The translations under genes and the position numbers were made by a program. Under the pieces are notes generated by a model. The model worked only from the letters and a program-made list of their open reading frames with translations, ran no database searches and was not told where the DNA came from. A stretch of 64,000 nt of DNA from Catenuloplanes niger (GTDB lineage Bacteria; Actinomycetota; Actinomycetes; Mycobacteriales; Micromonosporaceae): positions 3,419,001 through 3,483,000 of the forward strand of contig NZ_JAVDYC010000001.1 of NCBI RefSeq assembly GCF_031458255.1. The letters are read 5' to 3'. The first letter of the stretch is position 1. Each line of letters opens with the position of its first letter. Positions 1 through 9,659 of this stretch are shown here, one piece after another.

Positions 1-3000
1 CCCGGTCGGACACGGTCGGCAAGCGGCTGGCCGTGCTGCGCCGGCTCGCGCACCCGGGCGAGGCCGGTCCGGTCCGGGTCGTGGTCGCGCCGGTCCGGTC
101 GGTGCTGCAACCGCAGCTCAAGGGCCTCGGCGACCTGGAGCCGGTGGTGCTGCGGCCGGGCGGCGAGGCCGGCCTGGAGGAGACGGTCGAGCGGCTGGTC
201 GACCTGGCGTACGCGCGGGTCGACCTGGTCACCAAGCGCGGCGAGTTCGCGGTGCGCGGCGGCATCCTGGACGTGTTCCCGCCGACCGACGAGCACCCGT
301 CGCGCGTGGAGTTCTGGGGCGACGAGGTCGAGGAGATCCGCACGTTCGCGGTGGCCGACCAGCGCACCATCGAGCCGGCCACCGAGCTGTTCGCGCCGCC
401 GTGCCGGGAGCTGCTGCTCACGCCGCACGTGCGCGAGCGCGCCGCCGCGCTGGCCGCGGCGCACCCGGAGCTGGGCGAGATCCTGACGAAGCTGGCCGAG
501 GGCATCCCGGTCGAGGGCATGGAGTCGCTGGCCCCGGCGCTGCTGGACGGCACGGACAGCATGGAGCTGCTGCTGGACTGCATGCCGCGGGACACGCACG
601 TGCTGCTCTGCGACCCGGAGCGGATCCGCACCCGGGCGCACGACCTGGTCCGGACCAGCGAGGAGTTCCTGCAGGCCAGCTGGGCCGCGGCCGCGGTCGG
701 CGGCGAGGCACCGATCGACGTCGGCGCGGCCGCGTTCCGCAGCCTGTCGGACGTGCGCGCGGAGGCGGCCCGGCTCGGCCAGCCGTGGTGGTCGGTGTCG
801 CCGTTCGGGCTGGCCGCCGCCGAGGCCGCCACCGAGGCCGGGGCCGAGGCCGGGGCCGCGCCGTGGGAAGAGCCGGTGCGGGTCGAGGTCACGCCCGACG
901 CGGGGGACGACATCGCGCTGGCCGCGCAGGCCGCGCCGCTCTACCACGGCGAGACCGGGCGGCTGGTCGACGACCTGAAGCGCTGGGCCGGCGACGGCTG
1001 GTCGGTGGTGCTGGTCTTCGAGGCGAAGGGGCCGGCCAACCGCGCGGCCGAGGTGCTGCGCGACGCCGGCCTGGGCACGGTGACCACGGACGACCTGTCG
1101 GACGCGCCGGCGGCCGGGCAGATCACGATCGTCTGCGGCGGGCTGAACCACGGCTTCGTCGACGAGCGCGCCCGGATCGCGGTGGTGACCGGCAACGACG
1201 TGACCGGTGGCCGGGGCGCGACCACCAAGGCGATGGGCAAGATGCCGTCCCGCCGCCGCAACACGATCGATCCGCTGGAGCTGAAGGCCGGCGACCACGT
1301 GGTGCACGAACAGCACGGCATCGGGCGGTACGTGGAGCTGGTCCAGCGGAAGGTCAACGGCGCCGACCGCGAGTACCTGGTGATCGAGTACGCGCCGGCC
1401 AAGAAGGGGCAGCCCGGCGACCGGCTGTTCGTGCCGACCGACCAGCTGGACCAGCTGTCCCGCTACGTCGGCGGTGAGGCGCCCACGCTGCACAAGATGG
1501 GCGGCAGCGACTGGCAGAAGGCGAAGGCGCGGGCGAAGAAGGCGGTCAAGGAGATCGCCGCGTCGCTCATCCAGTTGTACGCGGCCCGCCAGGCGCAGAA
1601 GGGCCACGCGTTCGGCCCGGACACGCCGTGGCAGCGCGAGCTGGAGGACGCGTTCCCGTACCAGGAGACGCCGGACCAGCTGGCCGCGATCGAAGAGGTC
1701 AAGCACGACATGATGCAGCAGGTCCCGATGGACCGGCTGATCTGCGGCGACGTGGGTTACGGCAAGACCGAGATCGCGGTCCGGGCCGCGTTCAAGGCGG
1801 TGCAGGACGGCAAGCAGGTGGCGGTGCTGGTGCCGACCACGCTGCTGGCCCAGCAGCACTACAACACGTTCGCCGAGCGGATGTCGCAGTTCCCGGTGGA
1901 GATCCGGCAGCTGTCCCGGTTCCAGACGCCGAAGGAGGCGGAGCAGACGCTGAGCATGGCCGCGGAGGGCACCGCCGACATCGTGATCGGCACCCACCGG
2001 CTGCTCTCCGCCGCCGCCCGGTTCAAGCAGCTCGGCCTGGTCATCGTGGACGAGGAGCAGCGGTTCGGCGTCGAGCACAAGGAGCACCTGAAGACGCTGC
2101 GGGCCAGCGTGGACGTGCTGACCATGTCCGCCACGCCGATCCCCCGCACGCTGGAGATGGCGATCACCGGCATCCGGGAGATGTCCACCATCGCCACCCC
2201 GCCGGAGGAGCGGCACCCGGTGCTCACGTTCGTCGGCCCGTCCGACGAGAAGCAGATCGCCGCGACCATCCACCGCGAGCTGCTCCGCGACGGTCAGGTG
2301 TTCTACCTGCACAACCGGGTCGAGTCGATCGACCGGGCCGCGCGGAAGCTGCGCGAGCTGGTGCCGGAGGCGCGGGTCGCGGTGGCGCACGGGCAGATGT
2401 CCGAGGAGGCGCTGGAGCGGGTCATGGTCGGCTTCTGGGAGAAGGAGTTCGACGTCCTGGTCTGCACCACGATCGTGGAGTCCGGCATCGACATCCCGAA
2501 CGCGAACACGCTGATCGTGGAGCGCGCCGACCTGCTCGGCCTGGCCCAGCTGCACCAGATCCGCGGCCGGGTCGGGCGTGGGCGGGAGCGGGCGTACGCG
2601 TACTTCCTCTACCCGCGCGAGAAGCCGCTGACCGAGCACGCGCACGAGCGGCTGGCCACCATCGCGCAGCACACCGAGCTGGGCGCCGGCATGTACGTGG
2701 CGATGAAGGACCTGGAGATCCGCGGCGCCGGCAACCTGCTCGGCGGCGAGCAGTCCGGGCACATCGAGGGCGTCGGCTTCGACCTCTACGTGCGGATGGT
2801 CGGCGAGGCGGTGTCACAGTTCAAGGGCGAGCGGCCGGAGGAGGTCCAGGAGGTCAAGATCGACCTACCGGTGGACGCGCACCTGCCGCACGACTACATC
2901 GGCGTGGAGCGGCTGCGCCTGGAGATGTACCGGAAGCTGGCCGAGGCGCGCGACGAGGTGGCGCTGAAGGAGATCGTCGCGGAGATGACCGACCGGTACG

Positions 3001-3320
3001 GCGAGCCGCCGGCCCCGGTGGCGAACCTGCTGGCGGTCGCGCGGTTCCGGCTGGTCGCGAAGGCCTACGGGCTGACCGAGGTGACGCTGCAGGGCAAGCA
3101 CGTGCGGCTCGCGCCGTTGTCGCTGCCGGACTCGAAGCAGATGCGGCTCAAGCGGTACCACCCGGACTCGGTCTACAAGCACGCGACCGACCAGGTGAGC
3201 GTGCCCCGGCCGATGACCCGCCGGATCGGCGGCGAGCCGGTCCGCGACCAGGCGCTGCTGGACTGGTGCGCGCAGCTGCTCAAGGACGTGCTCGGCGAGC
3301 CGGTCGCCGCCGCGCGCTGA
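1..3320 (+). CDS. mfd: Transcription-repair coupling factor Mfd, 5' truncated by window edge
   Basis: Mfd is an ATP-dependent translocase that removes RNA polymerase stalled at DNA damage and recruits the UvrA excision machinery. The frame is already open at base 3 (SDTVGKRLAVLRRLAHP), so the true start and roughly the first 100 residues lie outside the window; about 1105 residues are visible. In order they show the UvrB-like N-terminal region, the RNA-polymerase-interaction region (GDHVVHEQHGIGRYVELV), Walker A GDVGYGKTE near visible residue 570, the DEEQRFG box near 673, helicase motif VI QIRGRVGRGRERAYAY, and the TRCF C-terminal domain. The protein looks intact. The SurA-like lipoprotein and mazG follow on the same strand, after a gap that carries a hairpin. 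Confidence 0.97.
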   Translation, partial: RSDTVGKRLAVLRRLAHPGEAGPVRVVVAPVRSVLQPQLKGLGDLEPVVLRPGGEAGLEETVERLVDLAYARVDLVTKRGEFAVRGGILDVFPPTDEHPSRVEFWGDEVEEIRTFAVADQRTIEPATELFAPPCRELLLTPHVRERAAALAAAHPELGEILTKLAEGIPVEGMESLAPALLDGTDSMELLLDCMPRDTHVLLCDPERIRTRAHDLVRTSEEFLQASWAAAAVGGEAPIDVGAAAFRSLSDVRAEAARLGQPWWSVSPFGLAAAEAATEAGAEAGAAPWEEPVRVEVTPDAGDDIALAAQAAPLYHGETGRLVDDLKRWAGDGWSVVLVFEAKGPANRAAEVLRDAGLGTVTTDDLSDAPAAGQITIVCGGLNHGFVDERARIAVVTGNDVTGGRGATTKAMGKMPSRRRNTIDPLELKAGDHVVHEQHGIGRYVELVQRKVNGADREYLVIEYAPAKKGQPGDRLFVPTDQLDQLSRYVGGEAPTLHKMGGSDWQKAKARAKKAVKEIAASLIQLYAARQAQKGHAFGPDTPWQRELEDAFPYQETPDQLAAIEEVKHDMMQQVPMDRLICGDVGYGKTEIAVRAAFKAVQDGKQVAVLVPTTLLAQQHYNTFAERMSQFPVEIRQLSRFQTPKEAEQTLSMAAEGTADIVIGTHRLLSAAARFKQLGLVIVDEEQRFGVEHKEHLKTLRASVDVLTMSATPIPRTLEMAITGIREMSTIATPPEERHPVLTFVGPSDEKQIAATIHRELLRDGQVFYLHNRVESIDRAARKLRELVPEARVAVAHGQMSEEALERVMVGFWEKEFDVLVCTTIVESGIDIPNANTLIVERADLLGLAQLHQIRGRVGRGRERAYAYFLYPREKPLTEHAHERLATIAQHTELGAGMYVAMKDLEIRGAGNLLGGEQSGHIEGVGFDLYVRMVGEAVSQFKGERPEEVQEVKIDLPVDAHLPHDYIGVERLRLEMYRKLAEARDEVALKEIVAEMTDRYGEPPAPVANLLAVARFRLVAKAYGLTEVTLQGKHVRLAPLSLPDSKQMRLKRYHPDSVYKHATDQVSVPRPMTRRIGGEPVRDQALLDWCAQLLKDVLGEPVAAAR

Positions 3321-3333
3321 GCCGTCCGCCCCA

Positions 3334-3379
3334 CCTCGTCGAGGCGTCGTCCGCACCCGTGGACAACGCCTCGACGAGG
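3334..3379 (+). terminator. Hairpin after mfd (19-nt arms, one mismatch)
   Basis: Arms at 3334-3352 and 3361-3379 pair at 18 of 19 positions around an 8-nt loop, 14 nt after the mfd stop. There is no T-run, as is common for actinobacterial terminators. The right arm lies within a 19-bp sequence repeated 25 bp downstream (3358-3376 and 3383-3401). Confidence 0.6.
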
Positions 3380-3401
3380 CACCGTGGACAACGCCTCGAC
3401 G
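3358..3401 (+). repeat. Direct repeat, two 19-bp copies at 25-bp period
   Basis: The sequence CGTGGACAACGCCTCGACG occurs at 3358-3376 and exactly again at 3383-3401. The upstream arm at 3334-3352 is complementary to most of both copies, so two alternative hairpins can form. Confidence 0.75.
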
Positions 3402-3447
3402 GGCACCCGCGGTCGGCGCGTCGCAGAGTGATCATCTCGTCACGTGA

Positions 3448-3453
3448 TAGAGT
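3448..3453 (+). promoter_or_regulatory. Putative -10 box (TAGAGT) of a leaderless transcript
   Basis: TAGAGT ends 7 nt before the ATG at 3461, which would place the transcription start at or next to the start codon. No Shine-Dalgarno sequence is visible. A perfect TCACGTGA palindrome lies immediately upstream and partly overlaps the box. Confidence 0.35.
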
Positions 3454-3460
3454 GATCTCT

Positions 3461-4201
3461 ATGCGACCTGCCCGTTATGTGGCTTTTCTCTGCGCCGCCG
3501 CGCTCGCCCTCACCGGCTGCGCCCAGCAGAGCCCGGCCGTGGCCGCCTACGTCGGCGACGAGACGTACAGCCAGCGCACCGTCGACGCGATCTTCGAGGA
3601 GGCGCGCGCGGCGTTCGACGCCGACCAGGCCGCGCTGGCCGCGGCCGCGGCCGACGCACCCGGTGAACCCGGCGAGCAGCTGGAGCGGCCGAGCCTGCCG
3701 ATCACCCGGCGGCACGTGGTCGACCTGCTGCTCACGCTCGACCTGGGCCGCCGGGCCGCAGAGGCGCGCAACCTGACCGCCACCGGCCCCGAGGTGCCGG
3801 CCGAGCTGGTCGAGTCCGTGCTCGGCGTGCCGGCCGAGACGCGCTACGTCGCGCTCTACCGGGAGTGGTACCGGCTGTACGGCACGCTGCAGGACGACGT
3901 CGCGCCGGCCGAGGTCACCGACGAGCGGATGATGACCGTCTACGACGCGCTGGTCGACGCGCGCGCGATCGACCCGGGACTGTCCGTGCCGGTGGTCCGC
4001 GAGCAGTTCGGCGGCGGCGAGTTCGCAAGCGTGCCGCTGTCCGTCGCCGACCTGCTGCGCGACGAGGCGGAGCGGGCCGGCGCGGTGGTCAACCCGAAGT
4101 ACCTGCCGGTCGCGGTGCCCATGATCGCGTCGGCGAACAGCCAGTCGTTCCCGTACCGGATGCCGTACCTGGTGGACCGGACCGTCGTCACGGCCGGCTG
4201 A
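3461..4201 (+). CDS. SurA-N-terminal-like lipoprotein
   Basis: A 246-residue exported lipoprotein. The N-terminus has a short positive segment (MRPARY), a hydrophobic stretch and lipobox LTGC with Cys20. The mature part begins VAAYVGDETYSQRTVDAIF, which resembles the start of the SurA/PrsA chaperone N-domain; no PPIase parvulin domain is present. The ATG at 3461 is the only start that gives a signal peptide. The position between mfd and mazG is one I recall for actinobacterial SurA-N-like lipoproteins. A role as a cell-envelope folding factor is inferred from family resemblance only. Confidence 0.8.
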   Translation: MRPARYVAFLCAAALALTGCAQQSPAVAAYVGDETYSQRTVDAIFEEARAAFDADQAALAAAAADAPGEPGEQLERPSLPITRRHVVDLLLTLDLGRRAAEARNLTATGPEVPAELVESVLGVPAETRYVALYREWYRLYGTLQDDVAPAEVTDERMMTVYDALVDARAIDPGLSVPVVREQFGGGEFASVPLSVADLLRDEAERAGAVVNPKYLPVAVPMIASANSQSFPYRMPYLVDRTVVTAG

Positions 4202-4224
4202 CCGCCTGCGGCATGCTGGTCGGC

Positions 4225-5175
4225 ATGCCGCAGATCGTCCTGCTCGTCACCTCTCCGCGCCTGCCCGCGGGCCTGCTGACCGCCGACGCCTGGGACCTGG
4301 TCCGCCGCCACCCGGTGCTCGCCTCCGAGGAGAACGCGCAGGTCCACGCGCTGCGAGCGGCCGGCGCGGAGGTCACCGTGGTCGACGCCGACCCGGCGCC
4401 GGTGCTGGCCGCCGCGGCCGCGCACGGCACCGTGGTCTGGCTGGCCGGGCCCACCGGTGACCAGGACATGGCCCGCACGCTCGGCCTGCGCCTGGCCCGC
4501 GAGCCCGGCCTGGCCGAACTGGAGCTGCGCTACGGCTCGTGGGACCCGCCGGGCGCGCGCCTGCTGGACGCGGTCACGGTGATCGACCGGCTGGCCTCCC
4601 CCGGCGGCGACCCGTGGAAGCGGCAGCAGACGCACGCCACGCTCGCGCAGTACCTGCTGGAGGAGGCCTACGAGGCGTACGACGCGATCGAGACCGGCGA
4701 CCTGGACACGCTGCGCGAGGAGCTCGGCGACGTGCTGCTCCAGGTGGTGCTGCACGCGCGCCTGGCCGAGGAACTGCCGGACGGCGAGCGCTGGACCGTC
4801 GACGACGTGGCCGGCACGCTGGTCGAGAAGATGATCCGCCGCAACCCGCACGTCTTCGCGGACACCGAGGTCAGCGGCGTCGAGGAGATCATCGAGAACT
4901 GGGAGCAGATCAAGCGCGCGGAGAAGTCCCGCGCGTCCGCGATGGACGGCATCGCGCTCTCCCAGCCCGCGCTCGCGCTCGCCGCCAAGATCCTCCAGCG
5001 GGCGGAGCGCGCGGGCGTCGCCGTACCGCTGCCGGAAGCCCTTGATCTCGGCTCCGAGCTGCTGCGCCGGGTGGCCGCGGCGCGCGCCGCGGGTCTCGAC
5101 GCCGAGGCCCTGCTGCGCCGCGCCGCCCTGGCCCACGCGGAGGCGATCAGAACCGCGGAACAGGAAACGGCATAG
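4225..5175 (+). CDS. mazG: MazG-family nucleoside triphosphate pyrophosphohydrolase
   Basis: MazG hydrolyses (d)NTPs to NMP plus pyrophosphate and acts in nucleotide house-cleaning. The protein is 316 residues from ATG 4225; an alternative ATG at 4213 adds four residues, and neither has a clear Shine-Dalgarno. The MazG domain begins near residue 113 (DAVTVIDRLASPGGDPWKRQ). It carries the paired metal-binding acidic motifs LLEEAYEAYDAI (near 146) and LREELGDVLLQVV (near 162), followed by NPHVFAD and a helical C-terminus. The N-terminal 110 residues (VLLVTSPRLPAGLL) form an actinobacterial-type extension of unknown role. It starts 23 nt after the lipoprotein gene, so the two may be co-transcribed. 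Confidence 0.93.
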   Translation: MPQIVLLVTSPRLPAGLLTADAWDLVRRHPVLASEENAQVHALRAAGAEVTVVDADPAPVLAAAAAHGTVVWLAGPTGDQDMARTLGLRLAREPGLAELELRYGSWDPPGARLLDAVTVIDRLASPGGDPWKRQQTHATLAQYLLEEAYEAYDAIETGDLDTLREELGDVLLQVVLHARLAEELPDGERWTVDDVAGTLVEKMIRRNPHVFADTEVSGVEEIIENWEQIKRAEKSRASAMDGIALSQPALALAAKILQRAERAGVAVPLPEALDLGSELLRRVAAARAAGLDAEALLRRAALAHAEAIRTAEQETA

Positions 5176-5489
5176 GACCGGGTTCCCGCTTCCGGCGTGG
5201 GCGCGCTCCGAGTGCTCCCGCGGGCACCGGTCGGCCGCGGGCGGCCTCCCTGCCGGTCCCGCCGTGGTCCGGCACACCCGCGACCCGCCCGGCCCGCACG
5301 ACGCTCGCCCCGGCCCGCGGTCCGGCGCGCGGCGGCGACCGGGGATCGGCCGGCGCACGTCACGGGCCCCTGACCGGCCCGACCGGCACCAGCGCCGCCT
5401 CCGGCGAAGGCAACGACTCCAGGCGCACGTCACGGAACCCCGGCCGGCGCGCGTCACGAAGATCAGGCGCCGGGGCGCGGGGCTCGCGA
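5176..5489. other. Gene-free GC-rich spacer between mazG and the SDR gene
   Basis: No supported gene. The first part (5182-5257) is a copy of a dispersed repeat also found at 35272-35346. The second part carries three copies of GGCGCRCGTCACG at 5352-5364, 5422-5434 and 5446-5458. The region lies at the 3' ends of two convergent genes. Confidence 0.6.
5182..5257 (-). repeat. Dispersed ~76-bp intergenic repeat, copy A
   Basis: On the minus strand this matches copy B at 35272-35346. The first 44 nt are nearly identical (one difference by eye) and the last 18 nt (CACGCCGGAAGCGGGAAC) are identical, with a variable segment between. It begins 7 nt after the mazG stop. Confidence 0.8.
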
Positions 5490-6242
5490 TCAGCGTCTTC
5501 CGCCGCTGACGTGGACGACCGCGCCGGTGATGAAGCGGGCCGCGTCCGAGGCGAGGAAGACCGCCGGTGGTCCGTAGTCGCCGGGGGTGCCGAGGCGGCC
5601 CAGCGGGACGCCGGAGACGGCCTGGTCGGCGGCGGGTGAGCCGACGAAGCCCATCGCGCGCGTGCCCTCGGTGTCCGAGTAGCCGGGCAGCAGCGCGTTG
5701 ACCCGGATCCCACGCGGGCCGAGTTCCGCGGCCGCGACCAGCGTCGCCGCGTTCACGGCCGCCTTCGTGGCGACGTAGAGCGCGCCGTACGGCGGGTGGA
5801 ACGTCGTGCCCGCGGTCGACACGTTGATGATCGACGCGTGGCCGAGGCCGGGCTGACCGGCCAGCGTGCGCATGGTCAGCAGCGTGCCCCACAGGTTGAT
5901 GTCCACGTGCCGGCGGTAGTCCTCCTCGGTGATCGCCTCGATCGGCCCGAAGACGCTGATCGCCGCGTTGTTGACCAGGATCCCGACCGTGCCGAACGCG
6001 TCCCGCGCGGCCTCGAACAGCGCGGTCACGTCCGCGCTCCGGCTGACGTCCGCGCGGACCGCGAGCGCGCGGCCGCCCGCCTCGGTGATCGCCTCGACCA
6101 CGCGGTCCGCGCCGGCCGCGTCGGTGCGGTAGTTGACGACGACCGCGGCGCCGGCCGCCGCGAGGTCCACGGCGATCCGCGCGCCGATGCCCTTCGACGC
6201 CCCGGTGACGACGGCCGTCCGGTCCTGCAGACAGATGTCCAT
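5490..6242 (-). CDS. Short-chain dehydrogenase/reductase (SDR)
   Basis: A 250-residue classical SDR, probably an NAD(P)-dependent oxidoreductase of unknown substrate. The Rossmann motif TGASKGIG is at 13-20, NNAA at 91-94, and the catalytic Ser142/Tyr156/Lys160 are present (YVATK), followed by RVNALLPGYSDTEG. The C-terminus ends FITGAVVHVSGGRR, typical of FabG-like SDRs. It is divergent from an HxlR regulator with a 64-bp intergenic region holding a palindrome, so it is the likely target of that regulator. Confidence 0.93.
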   Translation of the reverse strand: MDICLQDRTAVVTGASKGIGARIAVDLAAAGAAVVVNYRTDAAGADRVVEAITEAGGRALAVRADVSRSADVTALFEAARDAFGTVGILVNNAAISVFGPIEAITEEDYRRHVDINLWGTLLTMRTLAGQPGLGHASIINVSTAGTTFHPPYGALYVATKAAVNAATLVAAAELGPRGIRVNALLPGYSDTEGTRAMGFVGSPAADQAVSGVPLGRLGTPGDYGPPAVFLASDAARFITGAVVHVSGGRR

Positions 6243-6284
6243 GGCCGGTGACGCTAGGAGAGCTGGTCACCGTGGGGAAGTACG

Positions 6285-6301
6285 TACCTTTTTGTAAGGT
6301 A
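6285..6301 (+). promoter_or_regulatory. Palindromic operator for HxlR/SDR pair
   Basis: TACCTT-TTTGT-AAGGTA is a perfect 6-bp dyad in the divergent gap. Its right half also supplies the purine-rich Shine-Dalgarno of the HxlR gene (AAGGTAGGTG before ATG 6307). Bound regulator would therefore sit over its own translation start region. HxlR proteins are known to bind such dyads next to their own genes. Confidence 0.65.
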
Positions 6302-6306
6302 GGTGC

Positions 6307-6711
6307 ATGGCAGTGAGTGAGCAGCTCAGGTCCGCATACCGCCTGCTGGCCGGTGACACCTTCGACAACCGGTGCCCGTCGCGGCCGATCATGGATCAGG
6401 TCACCACGCGATGGGGCACGCTGATCATCGCGGCGCTGATCACCGGCCCGCACCGCTTCTCCGCGCTGCACCGCACGGTCGGCGGCATCAGCCAGAAGAT
6501 GCTGTCCCAGAACCTCCGGGCGCTGGTCCGCCACGGCCTGGTCGCCCGGGACGTCGAGCCGACCGTGCCGCCGCAGGTCACCTACCGCCTGACCGGGCTC
6601 GGCGAGGGCCTGGCCGAGCCGCTGTGCGCGATGATGATCTGGTTCGGCAGCAACACCGACGCGATGATCGAGGCGCGGGAACGCCACGACGCCGTCGCGG
6701 AGCCGTCATAG
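6307..6711 (+). CDS. HxlR-family winged-helix transcriptional regulator
   Basis: 134 residues, the normal HxlR length. It has the diagnostic N-terminal Cys (NRCPSRPIMD) followed by RWGTLIIAALITGPHRFSAL, the recognition region ISQKMLSQNLRALVRHGLV, and the wing with YRLTGLGEGL. Such proteins sense electrophiles, oxidants or ligands, often through the N-terminal Cys, and control a divergent oxidoreductase gene. Here the neighbour is the SDR at 5490-6242, and the shared palindrome at 6285-6301 supports autoregulation and control of the SDR. Confidence 0.93.
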   Translation: MAVSEQLRSAYRLLAGDTFDNRCPSRPIMDQVTTRWGTLIIAALITGPHRFSALHRTVGGISQKMLSQNLRALVRHGLVARDVEPTVPPQVTYRLTGLGEGLAEPLCAMMIWFGSNTDAMIEARERHDAVAEPS

Positions 6712-6837
6712 GGTGGTAACCGGGCCCACAGCTTGAGACGTGGCTCACCACGGTGACCACAGCGCTACGCGTCGCCGATACGATCGCGCACAAGTCGGAC
6801 AGCGCTGTCCTTCGTTCGCATGGGAGGAGCGCTTTCT

Positions 6838-9639
6838 GTGACCGAACAGCTTTCCGGTGCAGGGCACAGCGACCACGACGGTCCGGACGCCGCACTCCGC
6901 GCCGACATCCGCCGGCTCGGCACGCTGCTGGGGCAGACCCTGGCGCGGCAGGAGGGCAAGCCGCTGCTCGACCTGGTCGAGGAGATCCGCGCGCAGGTGC
7001 GCACGGACGCGGACGCCGCGGCCTCCCGGCTGGCGGCCATGGAGGTCACCACCGGCACCCAGCTGGCCCGGGCGTTCTCCACCTACTTCCACCTGGCGAA
7101 CATCACCGAGCAGGTGCACCGCTCGCGTGACCTGCGCCGGCAGCGCGCCACCTCGGGCGGCTGGCTGGACCAGGCGGCGAAGCTGATCGCGGAGGCCGGC
7201 GTCCCGGCCGACGAGATCGCCACCGCGGCCCGCCGGCTCGCGATCCGCCCGGTCTTCACCGCGCACCCGACCGAGGCCTCCCGCCGGTCCGTGCTGACCA
7301 AGCTGCGCGCGCTCGCCGACCAGCTGGACGCGGAGCAGGCCGCGGCCGTGCTCTACGGCGCGAAGGACAACGGGCCCGCGTCCCGCCGGCTGGCCGAGCT
7401 CATCGACCTGATCTGGCAGACCGACGAGCTGCGCCTGGACCGGCCGGACCCGACGGACGAGGCACGCAACGCGGTCTTCTACCTGAAGGACCTCTACGCG
7501 GACGCGGCGCCGCAGGTGCTCGACGACCTGTCCGAGACGCTGCGCTCGCTGGGCGTGGAGACGTCGCCGACCGCGCGGCCGATCACGTTCGGCACCTGGA
7601 TCGGCGGCGACCGGGACGGGAACCCGTTCGTCACGCCGGCGGTCACCCGGGACGTGCTGATCATCCAGCACGAGCACGGCATCCAGGCCACCGAGGCCGC
7701 GATGGACAAGCTGATCACGGAGATCTCCGTGTCCCGGCGGCTGCGCGGCGTCTCGCTCGACCTCTCCGCCAGCCTGGCCAAGGACCTGGACGCGCTGCCC
7801 GAGGTGGCGCCGCGGTTCCGCCGGGTGAACGCGGAGGAGCCGTACCGGCTGAAGATCCGCTGCATCAAGGCGAAGCTGGCGAACACGCGCAAGCGGCTGT
7901 CGCAGAGCACGCCGCACGTGCCGGGCCGGGACTACCTCGGCACCGAGGAGCTGATCGGTGACCTGGAGCTGATCCGCGCGTCGCTGGCCCGCAACTCCGG
8001 TCAGCTCACCGCGGTCGGCCGGCTCTCCTCCACGATCCGCAGCGTGTCCGCCTTCGGCATGCACCTGGCCACGATGGACGTGCGCGAGCACGCGGAGGCG
8101 CACCACGCGGTGCTGGCCCAGATGTACGGGCAGGTCGGCGAGGTCGGCGACTACACGACGCTGACCCGCGCGGAGCGCACCGAGCTGCTGGCCAGGGAGC
8201 TGACCGGACGGCGGCCGTTGTCCAGCGCGGACACGCCGCTGACGGACGCGGCGCGCAAGACGTTCGACGTGTTCGGCACGATCCGGGCCGCGCAGGAGCG
8301 GTTCGGCGACGACGTGGTCGAGACGTACATCATCTCGATGACGCTCGGCCCGGACGACGTGCTCGCGGCCGCGGTGCTGGCCCGCGAGGCCGGCCTGATC
8401 GACGTGCACTCCAGGCGCGCGCGGATCAACATCGTGCCGCTGCTGGAGACGCCCGCGGAGCTCAACTCGGGCGGCCGCATGCTGGACGAGCTGCTGTCGC
8501 TGCCGGCGTACCGGTCGATCGTCAAGGCACGCGGCGACGTGCAGGAGGTCATGCTCGGCTACTCGGACTCCAACAAGGAGGCCGGCATCACCACGTCGCA
8601 GTGGGAGATCCACAAGGCGCAGCGCTCGCTGCGTGACGTGGCCGCGCGGCACGGCGTCCGGCTGCGGCTGTTCCACGGCCGCGGCGGCACGGTCGGCCGC
8701 GGTGGCGGCCCCACACACGAGGCGATCCTGGCCCAGCCGTACGGCACGCTGGACGGCGCGATCAAGGTGACCGAGCAGGGCGAGGTCATCTCCGACAAGT
8801 ACACGCTGCCCGCGCTGGCCCGGGAGAACCTGGAGCTGACCGTGGCCGCGGTGCTGCAGGCCACGCTGCTGCACACCAAGCCGCGCGTGCCGGACGAGAG
8901 CCTGGAGCGCTGGGACGGCGCGATGGACACCGCCTCGGCGGCCGCGTTCGCCGCGTACCGGCGGCTGGTGGAGAACCCGGACCTGCCCGCGTACTTCTGG
9001 GCGTCCACGCCGACCGAGCTGCTCGGCGCGCTGAACATCGGCTCCCGCCCGGCCAAGCGGCCGAACGCGGACGCCGGCCTCGGCGGGCTGCGCGCGATCC
9101 CGTGGGTCTTCGGCTGGACGCAGAGCCGGCAGATCGTCCCCGGCTGGTTCGGCGTCGGCACCGGCCTGGCCGCGGCGCGCGAGGCCGGGCTCGGCGACGT
9201 GCTCGACGAGATGTGGTCGGACTGGCAGTTCTTCCGGACGTTCCTGTCCAACGTCGAGATGATGCTGACCAAGACCGATCTGAACATCGCCCGGCGGTAC
9301 GTGGCGACGCTGGTCCCGGAGGAGCTGCAGCCGATCTTCGCCACGATCGAGGAGGAGTACGCGCGGACCGTGCGCGAGGTCCTGGCGATCACCGGCGAGA
9401 CCGGGCTGCTGGAGGGCAACCCGGTGCTGTCCCGCACGCTCGGGGTGCGCGACACCTACCTGGAGCCGCTGCACCACCTGCAGGTCGCGTTGCTGCGTCA
9501 GTACCGCGACACCGGCGCGAGCCAGACCGTCGGCACCACGCCCGGCGCGCGGCGCGGTTACAGCGACGCCACCACGCTGGAGCGGGCGCTGCTGACCACG
9601 GTCAACGGCATCGCGGCCGGCATGCGCAACACGGGCTGA
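6838..9639 (+). CDS. ppc: Phosphoenolpyruvate carboxylase
   Basis: PEP carboxylase forms oxaloacetate from PEP and bicarbonate, the main anaplerotic step feeding the TCA cycle. The protein is 933 residues from GTG 6838, chosen because GGGAGGAG (6822-6829) is a Shine-Dalgarno 8 nt upstream; the ATG at 6820 would overlap it. Hallmarks are [12 protein letters not shown] with the catalytic His near 142, [26 protein letters not shown] near 575, [18 protein letters not shown] near 616, and the C-terminal MRNTG ending. It is monocistronic and followed by a hairpin. Confidence 0.98.
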   Translation: MTEQLSGAGHSDHDGPDAALRADIRRLGTLLGQTLARQEGKPLLDLVEEIRAQVRTDADAAASRLAAMEVTTGTQLARAFSTYFHLANITEQVHRSRDLRRQRATSGGWLDQAAKLIAEAGVPADEIATAARRLAIRPVFTAHPTEASRRSVLTKLRALADQLDAEQAAAVLYGAKDNGPASRRLAELIDLIWQTDELRLDRPDPTDEARNAVFYLKDLYADAAPQVLDDLSETLRSLGVETSPTARPITFGTWIGGDRDGNPFVTPAVTRDVLIIQHEHGIQATEAAMDKLITEISVSRRLRGVSLDLSASLAKDLDALPEVAPRFRRVNAEEPYRLKIRCIKAKLANTRKRLSQSTPHVPGRDYLGTEELIGDLELIRASLARNSGQLTAVGRLSSTIRSVSAFGMHLATMDVREHAEAHHAVLAQMYGQVGEVGDYTTLTRAERTELLARELTGRRPLSSADTPLTDAARKTFDVFGTIRAAQERFGDDVVETYIISMTLGPDDVLAAAVLAREAGLIDVHSRRARINIVPLLETPAELNSGGRMLDELLSLPAYRSIVKARGDVQEVMLGYSDSNKEAGITTSQWEIHKAQRSLRDVAARHGVRLRLFHGRGGTVGRGGGPTHEAILAQPYGTLDGAIKVTEQGEVISDKYTLPALARENLELTVAAVLQATLLHTKPRVPDESLERWDGAMDTASAAAFAAYRRLVENPDLPAYFWASTPTELLGALNIGSRPAKRPNADAGLGGLRAIPWVFGWTQSRQIVPGWFGVGTGLAAAREAGLGDVLDEMWSDWQFFRTFLSNVEMMLTKTDLNIARRYVATLVPEELQPIFATIEEEYARTVREVLAITGETGLLEGNPVLSRTLGVRDTYLEPLHHLQVALLRQYRDTGASQTVGTTPGARRGYSDATTLERALLTTVNGIAAGMRNTG

Positions 9640-9659
9640 TCAGGCGGTCCCACGGCGTA

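Noticed and set aside
6745-9477. Long minus-strand open frame opposite ppc, and similar long frames opposite mfd, pcrA, mazG/SDR and the opp genes
   Set aside because: They arise from GC-rich third positions of the real genes; translations are Arg/Gly/Pro/Ala-rich without family motifs, while the plus or minus partner is an unmistakable conserved enzyme.
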